Shown here: piece by piece, positions 55,115 to 62,788 of the stretch
Layout: each line of letters opens with the position of its first letter
How positions within the stretch are numbered: the stretch's first letter is position 1
Assembly (NCBI RefSeq): GCF_900580865.1
Contig: NZ_UTBZ01000014.1
Coordinates: 186,001 to 250,000 of the forward strand
DNA: 64,000 nt
Direction of reading: 5' to 3'
From: Pseudomonas viridiflava
GTDB taxonomy: Bacteria; Pseudomonadota; Gammaproteobacteria; Pseudomonadales; Pseudomonadaceae
Translations under genes and position numbers: made by a program
Notes under the pieces: model-generated
Databases searched by the model: none
The model's input: the letters and a program-made list of their open reading frames with translations, nothing else
What the model was told of the DNA's origin: nothing

Positions 55115-56311
55115 ATGTCGCCAGCAACACCGAAGGTTTCAGGCAAGCTGTTCGGCCTGTTCTGTCTCGCCAGTTATCTGCTGTCGCTGTCCTATGGCTC
55201 GACGTTTTTGTTGTCGCTGCTGATCGCTGCTCGCGGTGGCAATGAGCACGATGCCGGCAGTGTGATTTCGGCGGCGATGCTCAGTACGTTTGTTGCGGTG
55301 CTGGTGTCCGGGCATCTGTCGGACTGGCTCGGCGCGGCGCGCTCGATTGCGTTGTTCGGGCTGTTGCTGGTGGTGGCGAGCCTGGGTTTTGCGATGACGC
55401 CGGAGTTCGGTCATCTGCTGTTGTTTTTCGGTTTGTTGCTGGGCTTGGGCTGGGGCGTGTTTTACACCTTGGGGCCGATCATCGTTGCCAGCCTGGTGAC
55501 GCCGACACAGCGAGCGAAATACTTTGCGCTGTTGTCGGGCAGCATGATGAGCGGCATCGGCAGCGGACCGTTGCTAGGTCGTGCGGCGACTGCAGTGGGT
55601 TTGCCGGTGACCTCGGCGTTTTATCTGGCGGCACTGGCGAGCCTGGTTGGCGTGTTGTTGTTCTGGCAACTCGGGGCTCGATTGAAAAGCACGCAAGTAA
55701 CCTCGGCCGCAAGAATCACTTGGCGAGCGACCACCCAAGTGCTCGGCTCGCGCGCGCTGTTCCCGATCATCATGGTCGGTCTCGGCGGTTGCGTGTTTGG
55801 TGGCTTGTCCAGCTTCCAGACCAGTTATGCCGCAGCCCGCGATCTGGATTACTCGCAGTTCTTTCTGGGTTTCATGAGTGCGGCGATCAGCAGCCGGATG
55901 TTGATCGCAGGTTATGTGGTCAAACGTGATCCGCTGCGCGCGTCGTGTCTGTTGTCCGGACTGATGCTGGGTTCGATTGTGCTGTTCGCGTTCGGCGTGC
56001 ACAGCGGCTTCAGTTATCTGCTGGCGGCGTTGATGCTCGGCGTCGGTTATGGCCTGACGTATTCGGTGATCAACGGTTTGGCGGCCAACGAAGCACCGGC
56101 CGGCACCACGTCACAGGCCTTGTTGCTGTTCAGTCTTTCGTACTTTATCGGAGTGTTTGGTTTCCCGTTACTGGCCGGGAAAATCATCGTTGAGCACGGC
56201 ATGAGCATGCTGCTTTTAACGGTTTTGATCGTCGCGTTGGCCAACTGGTTGATTACCCTTGGCCGCTTGCTCTGGCGGCGGATCAGTCTGAAAGCCGCGC
56301 AGGCAACCTAG
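55115..56311 (+). CDS. MFS transporter
   Basis: 398 residues with 12 predicted helices. Motif A-like GHLSDWLGAARSI lies between helices 2 and 3. No specific substrate signature. AAGGA is upstream of the ATG. A gap of 106 bases separates it from the HD gene. The protein resembles arabinose-polymer/drug-type exporters only generally. Confidence 0.87.
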   Translation: MSPATPKVSGKLFGLFCLASYLLSLSYGSTFLLSLLIAARGGNEHDAGSVISAAMLSTFVAVLVSGHLSDWLGAARSIALFGLLLVVASLGFAMTPEFGHLLLFFGLLLGLGWGVFYTLGPIIVASLVTPTQRAKYFALLSGSMMSGIGSGPLLGRAATAVGLPVTSAFYLAALASLVGVLLFWQLGARLKSTQVTSAARITWRATTQVLGSRALFPIIMVGLGGCVFGGLSSFQTSYAAARDLDYSQFFLGFMSAAISSRMLIAGYVVKRDPLRASCLLSGLMLGSIVLFAFGVHSGFSYLLAALMLGVGYGLTYSVINGLAANEAPAGTTSQALLLFSLSYFIGVFGFPLLAGKIIVEHGMSMLLLTVLIVALANWLITLGRLLWRRISLKAAQAT

Positions 56312-56393
56312 ACCGTTCGTCGCTGATCAGGCACCAATTCGATCACAGGGCAGACCAACGACAGGTAAGGATTCCAATCACTGGAGACGCCCT

Positions 56394-56735
56394 ATGATCC
56401 CGTCAAGGTTGACCGCTTTCGTATTCAGCGCCCTGCTCTGCCCTGCGGTTTTCGCCGCATCCGCCACGGCTGCGGGCACTGGCCCTACCGACCCGACCCC
56501 GCCACGCGCCCCCGCCATCAACAGTGCCCCCGGTATGAACACCGATGGCTCGGGTGTGCCGTTGATCAATCAGCCTCCTGCGACGGGTACCGATCCGCGC
56601 ACTCAGGGCAGTGATCCGGGCCGTCAGGGCGGCATGAACACCCCCGATGCCCCCGCAACGCCAGACAATGCTGGCCCCGGCATCGGCTCGAAAACCACCA
56701 CTGGTGGCTCCGGTTCCGAAGGCTCCGGTCAGTAG
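56394..56735 (+). CDS. secreted Pro/Gly/Thr-rich protein
   Basis: 113 residues. Signal peptide (MIPSRLTAFVFSALLCPAVFAAS), then a low-complexity sequence rich in Pro, Gly, Thr, Asn and Asp (PTDPTPPRAPAINSAPGMN, DPRTQGSDPGRQGGMNTP) with a Gly/Ser tail. Expected to be disordered in the periplasm or outside. No family recognised. The GGAG in CTGGAGACGCCC before the ATG supports translation. Confidence 0.7.
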   Translation: MIPSRLTAFVFSALLCPAVFAASATAAGTGPTDPTPPRAPAINSAPGMNTDGSGVPLINQPPATGTDPRTQGSDPGRQGGMNTPDAPATPDNAGPGIGSKTTTGGSGSEGSGQ

Positions 56736-56779
56736 TTCGCCGACGCGAGCGTCCTATTCAATCCAATGAAGAGGTAACC

Positions 56780-57034
56780 ATGAACGTCGATAAAAACCTG
56801 GAAAAAGAAGTCCTCACCCGCCTGCTGCATGCCCACCCGAGTGGTCTGGGCAAGGAGGTGCTGGACAATTACCGGGGCGAGAAAGTCGTGGCCAGCGCCC
56901 TCGCCGCGTTGCAGGACCGCGGACTGATTCACCATGGTCATGTGACCTGCAACGAGGCTGGCGAACATTCGTTGAACCTGCCGATCAAGCTCAGTGCGGC
57001 CGGGGTTGAAGCGGCACGCAAGCTGGATAGTTGA
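56780..57034 (+). CDS. small conserved hypothetical protein, possible winged-helix fold
   Basis: 84 residues with GAGGTAACC upstream of the ATG. The pattern EVLTRLLHAHPSGLGKEVLD ... VASALAALQDRGLIHHG resembles a winged helix-turn-helix, followed by a short beta hairpin and KLSAAGVEAARKL helix. No signal peptide. 44 bases after the Pro-rich gene on the same strand. Function unknown; a DNA-binding role is only an inference. Confidence 0.72.
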   Translation: MNVDKNLEKEVLTRLLHAHPSGLGKEVLDNYRGEKVVASALAALQDRGLIHHGHVTCNEAGEHSLNLPIKLSAAGVEAARKLDS

Positions 57035-57077
57035 GCGATATGATCGTGTGATCGCTAATCATGCAGGTGCTGCAGTT

Positions 57078-57118
57078 GGCTGCGATCTTTGCTTTTATAA
57101 GATCAAAAGATCGCAGCC
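57078..57118. repeat. palindromic repeat with 13-bp stem
   Basis: Perfect inverted repeat ggctgcgatcttt / aaagatcgcagcc around a 15-base AT-rich loop, followed by cggcagctcctac. This is a different dispersed Pseudomonas repeat type from the REP family. It may also act as a terminator for the small gene ending at 57034, though no clear T-run follows. Confidence 0.75.
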
Positions 57119-57161
57119 TTCGGCAGCTCCTACATTGGATCTGAGGCGAACATAAATCCCC

Positions 57162-57185
57162 TGTGGGAGCGAGCCTGCTCGCGAA
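57162..57185. repeat. solitary REP
   Basis: One 24-bp REP copy (tgtgggagcgagcctgctcg plus cgaa) without an inverted partner nearby, just past the end of the PfkB-family gene on the other strand. Confidence 0.92.
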
Positions 57186-57194
57186 AGCTATTAA

Positions 57195-58124
57195 TCAAGC
57201 GCCGCCGGACTCGCGGATAAACGCATCCACTTCAGTCGCACCCGGTGAAGTCGCCGGCCCCCAACGTGTCACCGCAATTGCCGCCGCCGCATTCGCCCGC
57301 CGCGCCGCTTCATGTGCGGTCCAACCCTGCGCCAACCCGGCAACAAACACCCCGGCATGCGCATCGCCAGCGCCATTGCTGTCCACGGCTTTCACGGCAA
57401 ACCCCGGCACATGCCGACGCTCGTCGGCCTGTTGAACCCAGCAGCCTTGCGGCCCGTCACGCACGACCATCAACACATTTTTGGGCAGATGTTCAGCGAG
57501 ACGGTCCAGCGCTACGCCAATATCCTCAGCCCCGGTAAACCGCAGCGCTTCAACACTGTTGCTGGTCCATACATCAATGCGCGGCAGCAACGCTTTCATC
57601 AGCGGCGAGTCGGGCGATTCCACCAACGGGCCCGGATCGAACACCACGTTGATCGCATCCGGTAACGCCAGCGTCCAATCGAGCAACGCCTGGGCCTTAC
57701 CCTCGTGGAGCAAGCTGTAGCCGCTGAGATAAACGTAATCGCCCGCCTCGGCCGCGACGCTGTTCAGATCCTCTTCAGTCACCTCACCTTCTGCGCCGAT
57801 GTAGGAAATGAAACTGCGCTCGGCCGACGCATCGGTCAGCGCCACGCACAAACCGGTGTCCTTCTGCGCGGGTTCGGTAATGCCGATGTGAATCCCCTCG
57901 GCATTCATCGCCTGCCGCGCCAGATCACCGAAACGCCCGCTGCCATGTCGACCGAGATAAACCACCGGCAGGCCGTTACGCACCGCCGCCGCCATCACGT
58001 TGAATCCGCCGCCCGCTTCGAAACTTGCCGATTGCGCCAGCACGTCGCCGCCAATCTGCGGCAGTTTATCCACGGCCATGACCAGGTCGATGATGACCTG
58101 GCCGGTGTGCAACATCTTAGGCAT
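57195..58124 (-). CDS. PfkB-family sugar/nucleoside kinase
   Basis: 309 residues from ATG 58124; another ATG at 58115 is possible. The start overlaps the permease stop by 8 bases. Ribokinase fold: GQVIIDLVMAVDKLPQIGGD and the GGGFNVMAAAVRNG substrate loop at the N-terminus, catalytic Asp in SNGAGDAHAGVFVAGL (anion hole GAGD). Substrate is likely a nucleoside or sugar delivered by the adjacent NCS1 permease; in E. coli the counterpart is YegV. Substrate not established. Confidence 0.88.
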   Translation of the reverse strand: MPKMLHTGQVIIDLVMAVDKLPQIGGDVLAQSASFEAGGGFNVMAAAVRNGLPVVYLGRHGSGRFGDLARQAMNAEGIHIGITEPAQKDTGLCVALTDASAERSFISYIGAEGEVTEEDLNSVAAEAGDYVYLSGYSLLHEGKAQALLDWTLALPDAINVVFDPGPLVESPDSPLMKALLPRIDVWTSNSVEALRFTGAEDIGVALDRLAEHLPKNVLMVVRDGPQGCWVQQADERRHVPGFAVKAVDSNGAGDAHAGVFVAGLAQGWTAHEAARRANAAAAIAVTRWGPATSPGATEVDAFIRESGGA

Positions 58125-59571
58125 GAGCATTCTCGGTTTGCGCGGCACGGCGATCTTTCGCCCCGCCGAGGACGAAGTAAATGCCACCAGCGACGACGAA
58201 GGTCACGATCCAGCCGAGGCCGTTGTGGCCCAGCCACGAGTCGGACAGGAAGCCTTTGAACCAGACGTTCTCGGCGGTGGTGCCGATGCTGGTGAAGCTG
58301 AAGCCGAGGACGATCGCAATCGCCCACGCGCCGAACGCGCGCCACTCGATGCCGCCGCGATACCAGTAGGCACTGCTCGGGCTGACGTCGAGCAAATCTG
58401 TCGGGCTGTAGTAGTGACGGTGAATCAGGTCGACGACGAAGATCCCGACCCATGCGGTGATCGGCACGGCAAGCAGGGAAATGAAGGTGATGAACGGCCC
58501 GTAGAAGCTGTCGGCGATCAGCATGAAATAGATCGAACCGGCGAAGATCGCGACGATATCAACCACTACCGCGTAGACGCGTTTGACCTTCAAGCCAAGG
58601 GTCAGCGTGGTCAAGCCGGCGGAGTACACCGACAGGTTGTTCGACAGCAACAGACCACCGAACGCGGTGATCAGGTAAGGCACGGCCATCCAGGTTGGCA
58701 GCATGTCGCGGATTGCCACGATCGGATCCGTTGCCGACGCCAGATCGTTGTTGCCCACCGACAGAAGACCGCCGAGGGTGATCAGCAGGACCAGTGGAAT
58801 GCCCGCACCAAACGCGGCAGACGCAACCAGACGCACGGCTTTGACGCTGCGATGCTGATAGCGCGACATGTCGGCGCCAGCATTGGCCCAACCGATGCCG
58901 GTGCCCGCAGCCATGGTGCCGATGCCGATGATCATCGCGCTCATCGGTGCTGGCGTGGCATTGAACACCGCGCTCCAGTCGATGGTCGCGCAGAGAAAGC
59001 CACCGACCAGAATGTTCAGCGCACCGAAGACGTAGGTCGCCCACTTCTGAATCACCAGCAAGGTCGCATGGCCAAGACCGGACACCGACAGGGTCAGCAG
59101 AACGAAAATCGCGATGAAGATCAGCGTCAGTATCGGCGCACTTTTCGCTTCGACCGGCGAGCCGAACAGGATCGAGCACAGCGACAGCAGCACGAATGCG
59201 GCGGTGGTGGTGTTGACGGTTTCCCAACCGAGACGCGACATCAGCGAGACCAGCGTCGGGCCGATATTGCCGCGCACGCCGAAGATCGCTCGCGACAAGG
59301 TCAGGCTCGGCGCGCGGCCACGGCGACCGGCAATCGAGATGATTCCGACCACCGCGAACGAACCGGCAGCGCCGATGATCGCGACGATGATCGCCTGCCA
59401 GATCGCCAGCCCGCGAAACGCCACCAGCGTGGCACCCAGCGGCAGGCCGAGGATGGAAATGTTGGCGGCGAACCAGACCCAGAACAGTTGCAGCGGATGG
59501 CCGTTGCACTCGGCTTCCGGTACCGGTTCGATGCCGCGGGTTTCCAGTTGCCCGGCGTTTGATGAACTCAT
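58117..59571 (-). CDS. NCS1-family permease (cytosine/purine type)
   Basis: 484 residues from ATG 59571 with AGGAG 7 bases upstream. About 12 membrane helices; NISILGLPLGATLVAFRGL and GWANAGADMSRYQHRS are NCS1 hallmarks (CodB-type). These proteins import nucleobases or nucleosides with cations. Followed with overlap by the PfkB kinase gene. A REP doublet lies 13-103 bases upstream of the ATG region, between this gene and the ADP-ribosylglycohydrolase. Confidence 0.88.
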   Translation of the reverse strand: MSSSNAGQLETRGIEPVPEAECNGHPLQLFWVWFAANISILGLPLGATLVAFRGLAIWQAIIVAIIGAAGSFAVVGIISIAGRRGRAPSLTLSRAIFGVRGNIGPTLVSLMSRLGWETVNTTTAAFVLLSLCSILFGSPVEAKSAPILTLIFIAIFVLLTLSVSGLGHATLLVIQKWATYVFGALNILVGGFLCATIDWSAVFNATPAPMSAMIIGIGTMAAGTGIGWANAGADMSRYQHRSVKAVRLVASAAFGAGIPLVLLITLGGLLSVGNNDLASATDPIVAIRDMLPTWMAVPYLITAFGGLLLSNNLSVYSAGLTTLTLGLKVKRVYAVVVDIVAIFAGSIYFMLIADSFYGPFITFISLLAVPITAWVGIFVVDLIHRHYYSPTDLLDVSPSSAYWYRGGIEWRAFGAWAIAIVLGFSFTSIGTTAENVWFKGFLSDSWLGHNGLGWIVTFVVAGGIYFVLGGAKDRRAAQTENAHA

Positions 59572-59697
59572 GAAGGTGCTCCTGTTTGCCTTTTTTGTGG
59601 TTGTGGCAATGATGCAGAACGACAAGACATCGCGGCCATCCCTCGGCCTGTCTGCGCGATCCATTGCGGGTGAATATTCAAGATTTGCGGTGCGGCC

Positions 59698-59787
59698 TTC
59701 GCGAGCAGGTCGAATCGTCGCACCGTCGCTCCCACACTGGATTTGTGGCGTTCACATACCCCCTGTGGGAGCGAGCTTGCTCGCGAA
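59698..59787. repeat. REP doublet, class B, left arm interrupted
   Basis: The left REP (ttcgcgagcagg ... tcgctcccaca) contains about 15 extra bases (tcgaatcgtcgcacc region) in place of the normal loop, breaking the palindrome. The right arm is intact. Total 90 bp, of which about 75 would be the uninterrupted length. Confidence 0.9.
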
Positions 59788-59800
59788 GACGTCAGCCCTG

Positions 59801-60799
59801 TCAGCGCAAAGCCAACAGCCCCTGCACCAACGGTTCAAGCTCCAGATGATTAACGGCCTTAACCGTTTCGATCATGTCGGCGGGCCAACTCTCAAGACCC
59901 AGGCAGGCCCCGAGCATGGCGCCGAGAATCGCCGCGATGGTGTCGGTGTCACCGCCAAGGCTGGCGGCCATGCACAGCGCATCAAACGCGCTCATTTCGC
60001 CGACGGCCACTTGCTGCGCCAGCGCAAACGACACCACCACCGACTCCTGCGAGGCCACCGAAGTGCCGATCACGTCATAGAGCAGATCCGCCAGCAGCGC
60101 CTTGTCGCTGTCTACACTGATGGTGCGTGCCCAACTGATGCGTGAAGCAATACGTCCACCGGCCACCCAGTGCCCGTGCGCTTCTGCTTGTTGAGCGATG
60201 TGCTGGCCAAGGTTCAACGCCTCGCCCAGATCCATGCCATTGATGCCGGCAGAAACCACCGCCGCCACCGCCGCCGCACTGGAAATCCCCAGCGTGGTGT
60301 TGTGGGTAACCTGGCAGGCCTGCACCACCGCCGCAATAAAGCGCTCCGGATCGGCAACATCTGCCGCGATCCCCACCGGCGTGATGCGCATCGCCGCGCC
60401 GTTGGTGGTGCCGTAGCGCCCGGCTTCTTCCGGGGAATGGCCGGCAAGGATCATCTCGATAGCGCGTTTGGTCGATGGCCCGAGCAAGTCCTGCGAACCC
60501 TTGGCCTGCATCTCGGCTTCCCACTCGATCAAGCGTTGCGCGAGGATCGCCGGTTCGATGCGGCCCTTGCCTTCGACCAGCAACTCACCGACCAGAATCG
60601 CCTGTTCAGTGTCGTCAGTGATCGAGCCTTTGGGCATGTTCGCGGCGATCGGTTGCAAGGGCCCGGCGTCCTGCAGATCGGTGATCTGGCCGAAACGGGA
60701 CTTGATGGTTTCGCGGTTCAGCGATTGGGTCGGCATGCCTAGCGCATCACCGAGGGCCAGGCCATAGAAAGCGCCGAGGGCACGGTTGAGCGCAGTCAT
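59801..60799 (-). CDS. ADP-ribosylglycohydrolase family protein
   Basis: 332 residues. The fold's metal-binding sites are complete: GLALGDALGMPTQS at the start, SITDDTEQAIL (Asp pair), and GGDTDTIAAILGAM near the C-terminus. Enzymes of this family remove ADP-ribose from proteins or metabolites, but members in sugar/nucleoside clusters (E. coli YegU) may act on N-glycosides. The start overlaps the GntR stop by ATGA. Confidence 0.9.
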   Translation of the reverse strand: MTALNRALGAFYGLALGDALGMPTQSLNRETIKSRFGQITDLQDAGPLQPIAANMPKGSITDDTEQAILVGELLVEGKGRIEPAILAQRLIEWEAEMQAKGSQDLLGPSTKRAIEMILAGHSPEEAGRYGTTNGAAMRITPVGIAADVADPERFIAAVVQACQVTHNTTLGISSAAAVAAVVSAGINGMDLGEALNLGQHIAQQAEAHGHWVAGGRIASRISWARTISVDSDKALLADLLYDVIGTSVASQESVVVSFALAQQVAVGEMSAFDALCMAASLGGDTDTIAAILGAMLGACLGLESWPADMIETVKAVNHLELEPLVQGLLALR

Positions 60800-61509
60800 T
60801 TCGATTCTCCAAATTGCAGGTGCAGACGGAAATGCACCGGGTCGAGCAGGCTTTCGACCAGCTCCATGAAACGGTTCTGACGGTCGTAAGTGGTGCGCAG
60901 GGCTTTGAGGAACACCGTGCCCTCAGGGCGGCCAAGCAGTGCGGCGTCTTCGGCATTCAACGGTTCGGCGCCGATCCATTGATCGCCGCGTTCGCCGATG
61001 TAGCCGTAGGCGGCCAAGGTGATGGTCAGGGAGTTGTCGATCAGACCAACGCGCGGCAGGCTTTCCAGGCCGCCGGTGGCCGGCATCAAAGAACGTTCAA
61101 GGGACACCAGCGTGCCTTCGCTGGAACGGCGACGACGGTCGAGGGTGATGAATTGGTCAGTGCCGAATCGCGACAGCAGGTCTGGCCGGGTCACCGCTTC
61201 CAGACGCAACACTTCGGTATTGATCATCGCCCCGCTGTCGGCCAAGGCCTGCGCCCAGCCGCTGCGCTGGTCGAGGGCGACACCATCGAATGTGACGATC
61301 GAGCCGACACCGCTTTGCGTGGCAATGTAGTTACGTCTTTTCAGTTCGGCCAGCGCTTCGCGCAGCGTACCTCGGCTGACTTTGAATTCTTCAGCCAACT
61401 GATGCTCGCCGGGCAACAGAAAGCCGTCCTCCATGAGGCCGCTTTCGATGCGCCGGACGAGCTCGTCGACCACCCGTTGTTTCTTGTCAAATCGTACCTG
61501 TCTAATCAT
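60796..61509 (-). CDS. GntR-family regulator with UTRA domain
   Basis: 237 residues from ATG 61509; the long upstream frame is mostly repeat sequence and is rejected. The winged helix (about 5-70; LPGEHQLAEEFKVSRGTLRE) is followed by a UTRA effector domain (about 90-230; TLDRRRRSSEGTLVSLERSL, ENR-like FMELVESLLDPVHFRLH). It is the first gene of a set GntR, ADP-ribosylglycohydrolase, permease, PfkB kinase, all on the minus strand, and is the probable autoregulator. Confidence 0.88.
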   Translation of the reverse strand: MIRQVRFDKKQRVVDELVRRIESGLMEDGFLLPGEHQLAEEFKVSRGTLREALAELKRRNYIATQSGVGSIVTFDGVALDQRSGWAQALADSGAMINTEVLRLEAVTRPDLLSRFGTDQFITLDRRRRSSEGTLVSLERSLMPATGGLESLPRVGLIDNSLTITLAAYGYIGERGDQWIGAEPLNAEDAALLGRPEGTVFLKALRTTYDRQNRFMELVESLLDPVHFRLHLQFGESK

Positions 61510-61807
61510 GTACAAATTGATACCCGAAACGGGTGCGGGCGAGCAAGGGAAATTTGGGGGAAGAGACAGAAGGTTGAAAGTCAAAAGCACCCTCACCCTA
61601 GCCCTCTCCCGGAGGGAGAGGGGACTGAATGGGGGATGCTCAAGAAGTACGCCGACCTGAAAGTGCTTCGCCGAATCCACAATCGACCCGAAAGTGCGTT
61701 TCCGATTCCATAATCGACTAGGTCTTTCAGGTCGATGCAGGACGCAAAACACCTCGGTCGGCCCCCTCTCCCTCCGGGAGAGGGCTGGGGTGAAGGTAGT
61801 TTTTGAC
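61510..61807. other. intergenic region dominated by a nested palindromic repeat
   Basis: 298 bases between araH and the GntR gene. Most of it is the element at 61589-61797 (separate entry). The remaining 79 bases next to the GntR start should contain its promoter; no certain motif was seen. Confidence 0.6.
61589..61797. repeat. nested inverted-repeat element
   Basis: Outer arms: accctcaccctagccctctc plus ccggagggagag (61589-61626) and the inverted ctctccctccgggagagggc plus tggggtgaaggt (61761-61797). Inner arms: cgacctgaaag (61653-61663) and ctttcaggtcg (61724-61734). The loop carries short related motifs (cgaatccacaatcga, gattccataatcga). Looks like a second dispersed repeat family organised like a REPIN. 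Confidence 0.8.
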
Positions 61808-62779
61808 TCAGCGTTGCTTGAGACGGTCGATCACGACGGCCAACAGCAGGATCGACCCACGAATCACATACTGATAAAACGTGTCGATATTCTTCAGATT
61901 CATCGCATTCTCAATGATCGCCAGAATCAACACCCCGGCAATCACATGCCGGATAATGCCGATCCCGCCGCTCAACGACACCCCGCCCAGCACGCAAGCC
62001 GAGATCACCGTCAGCTCAAATCCCTGACCAATCATCGGCTGCCCCGAGGTCATCCGCGACGCCAGAATCACCCCCGCCAACGCACCAATCACCCCATGCA
62101 CGGCAAAGATAATGATCTTGGTCCGGTCAACGTTGACACCCGCCAACAGCGCCGCTTCCTGATTGCCACCAATGGCCATGGTGTTGCGCCCGTAGGTGGT
62201 GTAATTCAGCAGCCAGCCGAAAAACAGAAAGCAGACGATAGTGATCAGAATCGGCACCGGCACGCCAAACAACTGGCCGTTACCAAACACGAAGAACGAC
62301 TCCTGCGACACGCCCACCGCTTTGCCGTTGGCAAAGATGTAAGCCAGACCGCGAACAATCTGCATCGTCGCCAACGTGGTGATCAACGCATTGACCCGCA
62401 ACTTGGCAATCACAATACCGTTGATCAGCCCGACAATCAGGCCCATCACCAACGCCGCACTGACACCGAGAAACACGCTATTGGTGTCGCGCATCACCAC
62501 TGCCGCGACCACGCCAGCGCAGGCAATCACCGAGCCCACCGACAAGTCGAAATGCCCCGACGCCAGGCAGTACAACATCGTGCACGCGGCAATCCCGGTG
62601 GTAGAAATCGCCAGGCCCAGACCGCGCATGTTCAGCGGCGAAAGGAAGTTGTCGATCAGCAGCGTACAGGCAACGAAGATGCCCACAGCCGCCAGCAACA
62701 TGACCCAGTCATCAAGGAAGCGGCGCATGTCCAGAGGTTTGCGCTCTTTGGGCAGGGTTTCGTTTTGGGTTGTCATCAT
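61808..62779 (-). CDS. araH: L-arabinose ABC transporter permease AraH
   Basis: 323 residues from ATG 62779 (GAGAGG 5 bases upstream; a second ATG follows immediately and a GTG lies 6 bases earlier). Ten predicted helices. Sequence is very close to E. coli AraH as remembered: GLGLAISTTGIAACTMLYCL, ALITTLATMQIVRGLAYIFA, ASRMTSGQPMIGQGFELTVI and the ENAMNLKNIDTFYQYVIRG end. It imports L-arabinose with AraG and AraF. The start is 9 bases after the araG stop. Confidence 0.9.
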   Translation of the reverse strand: MMTTQNETLPKERKPLDMRRFLDDWVMLLAAVGIFVACTLLIDNFLSPLNMRGLGLAISTTGIAACTMLYCLASGHFDLSVGSVIACAGVVAAVVMRDTNSVFLGVSAALVMGLIVGLINGIVIAKLRVNALITTLATMQIVRGLAYIFANGKAVGVSQESFFVFGNGQLFGVPVPILITIVCFLFFGWLLNYTTYGRNTMAIGGNQEAALLAGVNVDRTKIIIFAVHGVIGALAGVILASRMTSGQPMIGQGFELTVISACVLGGVSLSGGIGIIRHVIAGVLILAIIENAMNLKNIDTFYQYVIRGSILLLAVVIDRLKQR

Positions 62780-62788
62780 AGTCACCTC

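Noticed and set aside
58000..59562. 520-codon plus-strand frame opposite the NCS1 permease
   Set aside because: Rich in Arg, Asp, His and Gln as expected for the antisense of membrane-protein codons; the minus strand encodes a clear transporter.
61510..61752. 81-codon N-terminal extension of the GntR regulator frame
   Set aside because: The extra residues are encoded by the nested palindromic repeat and do not resemble a GntR N-terminus; the start at 61509 gives the canonical protein.
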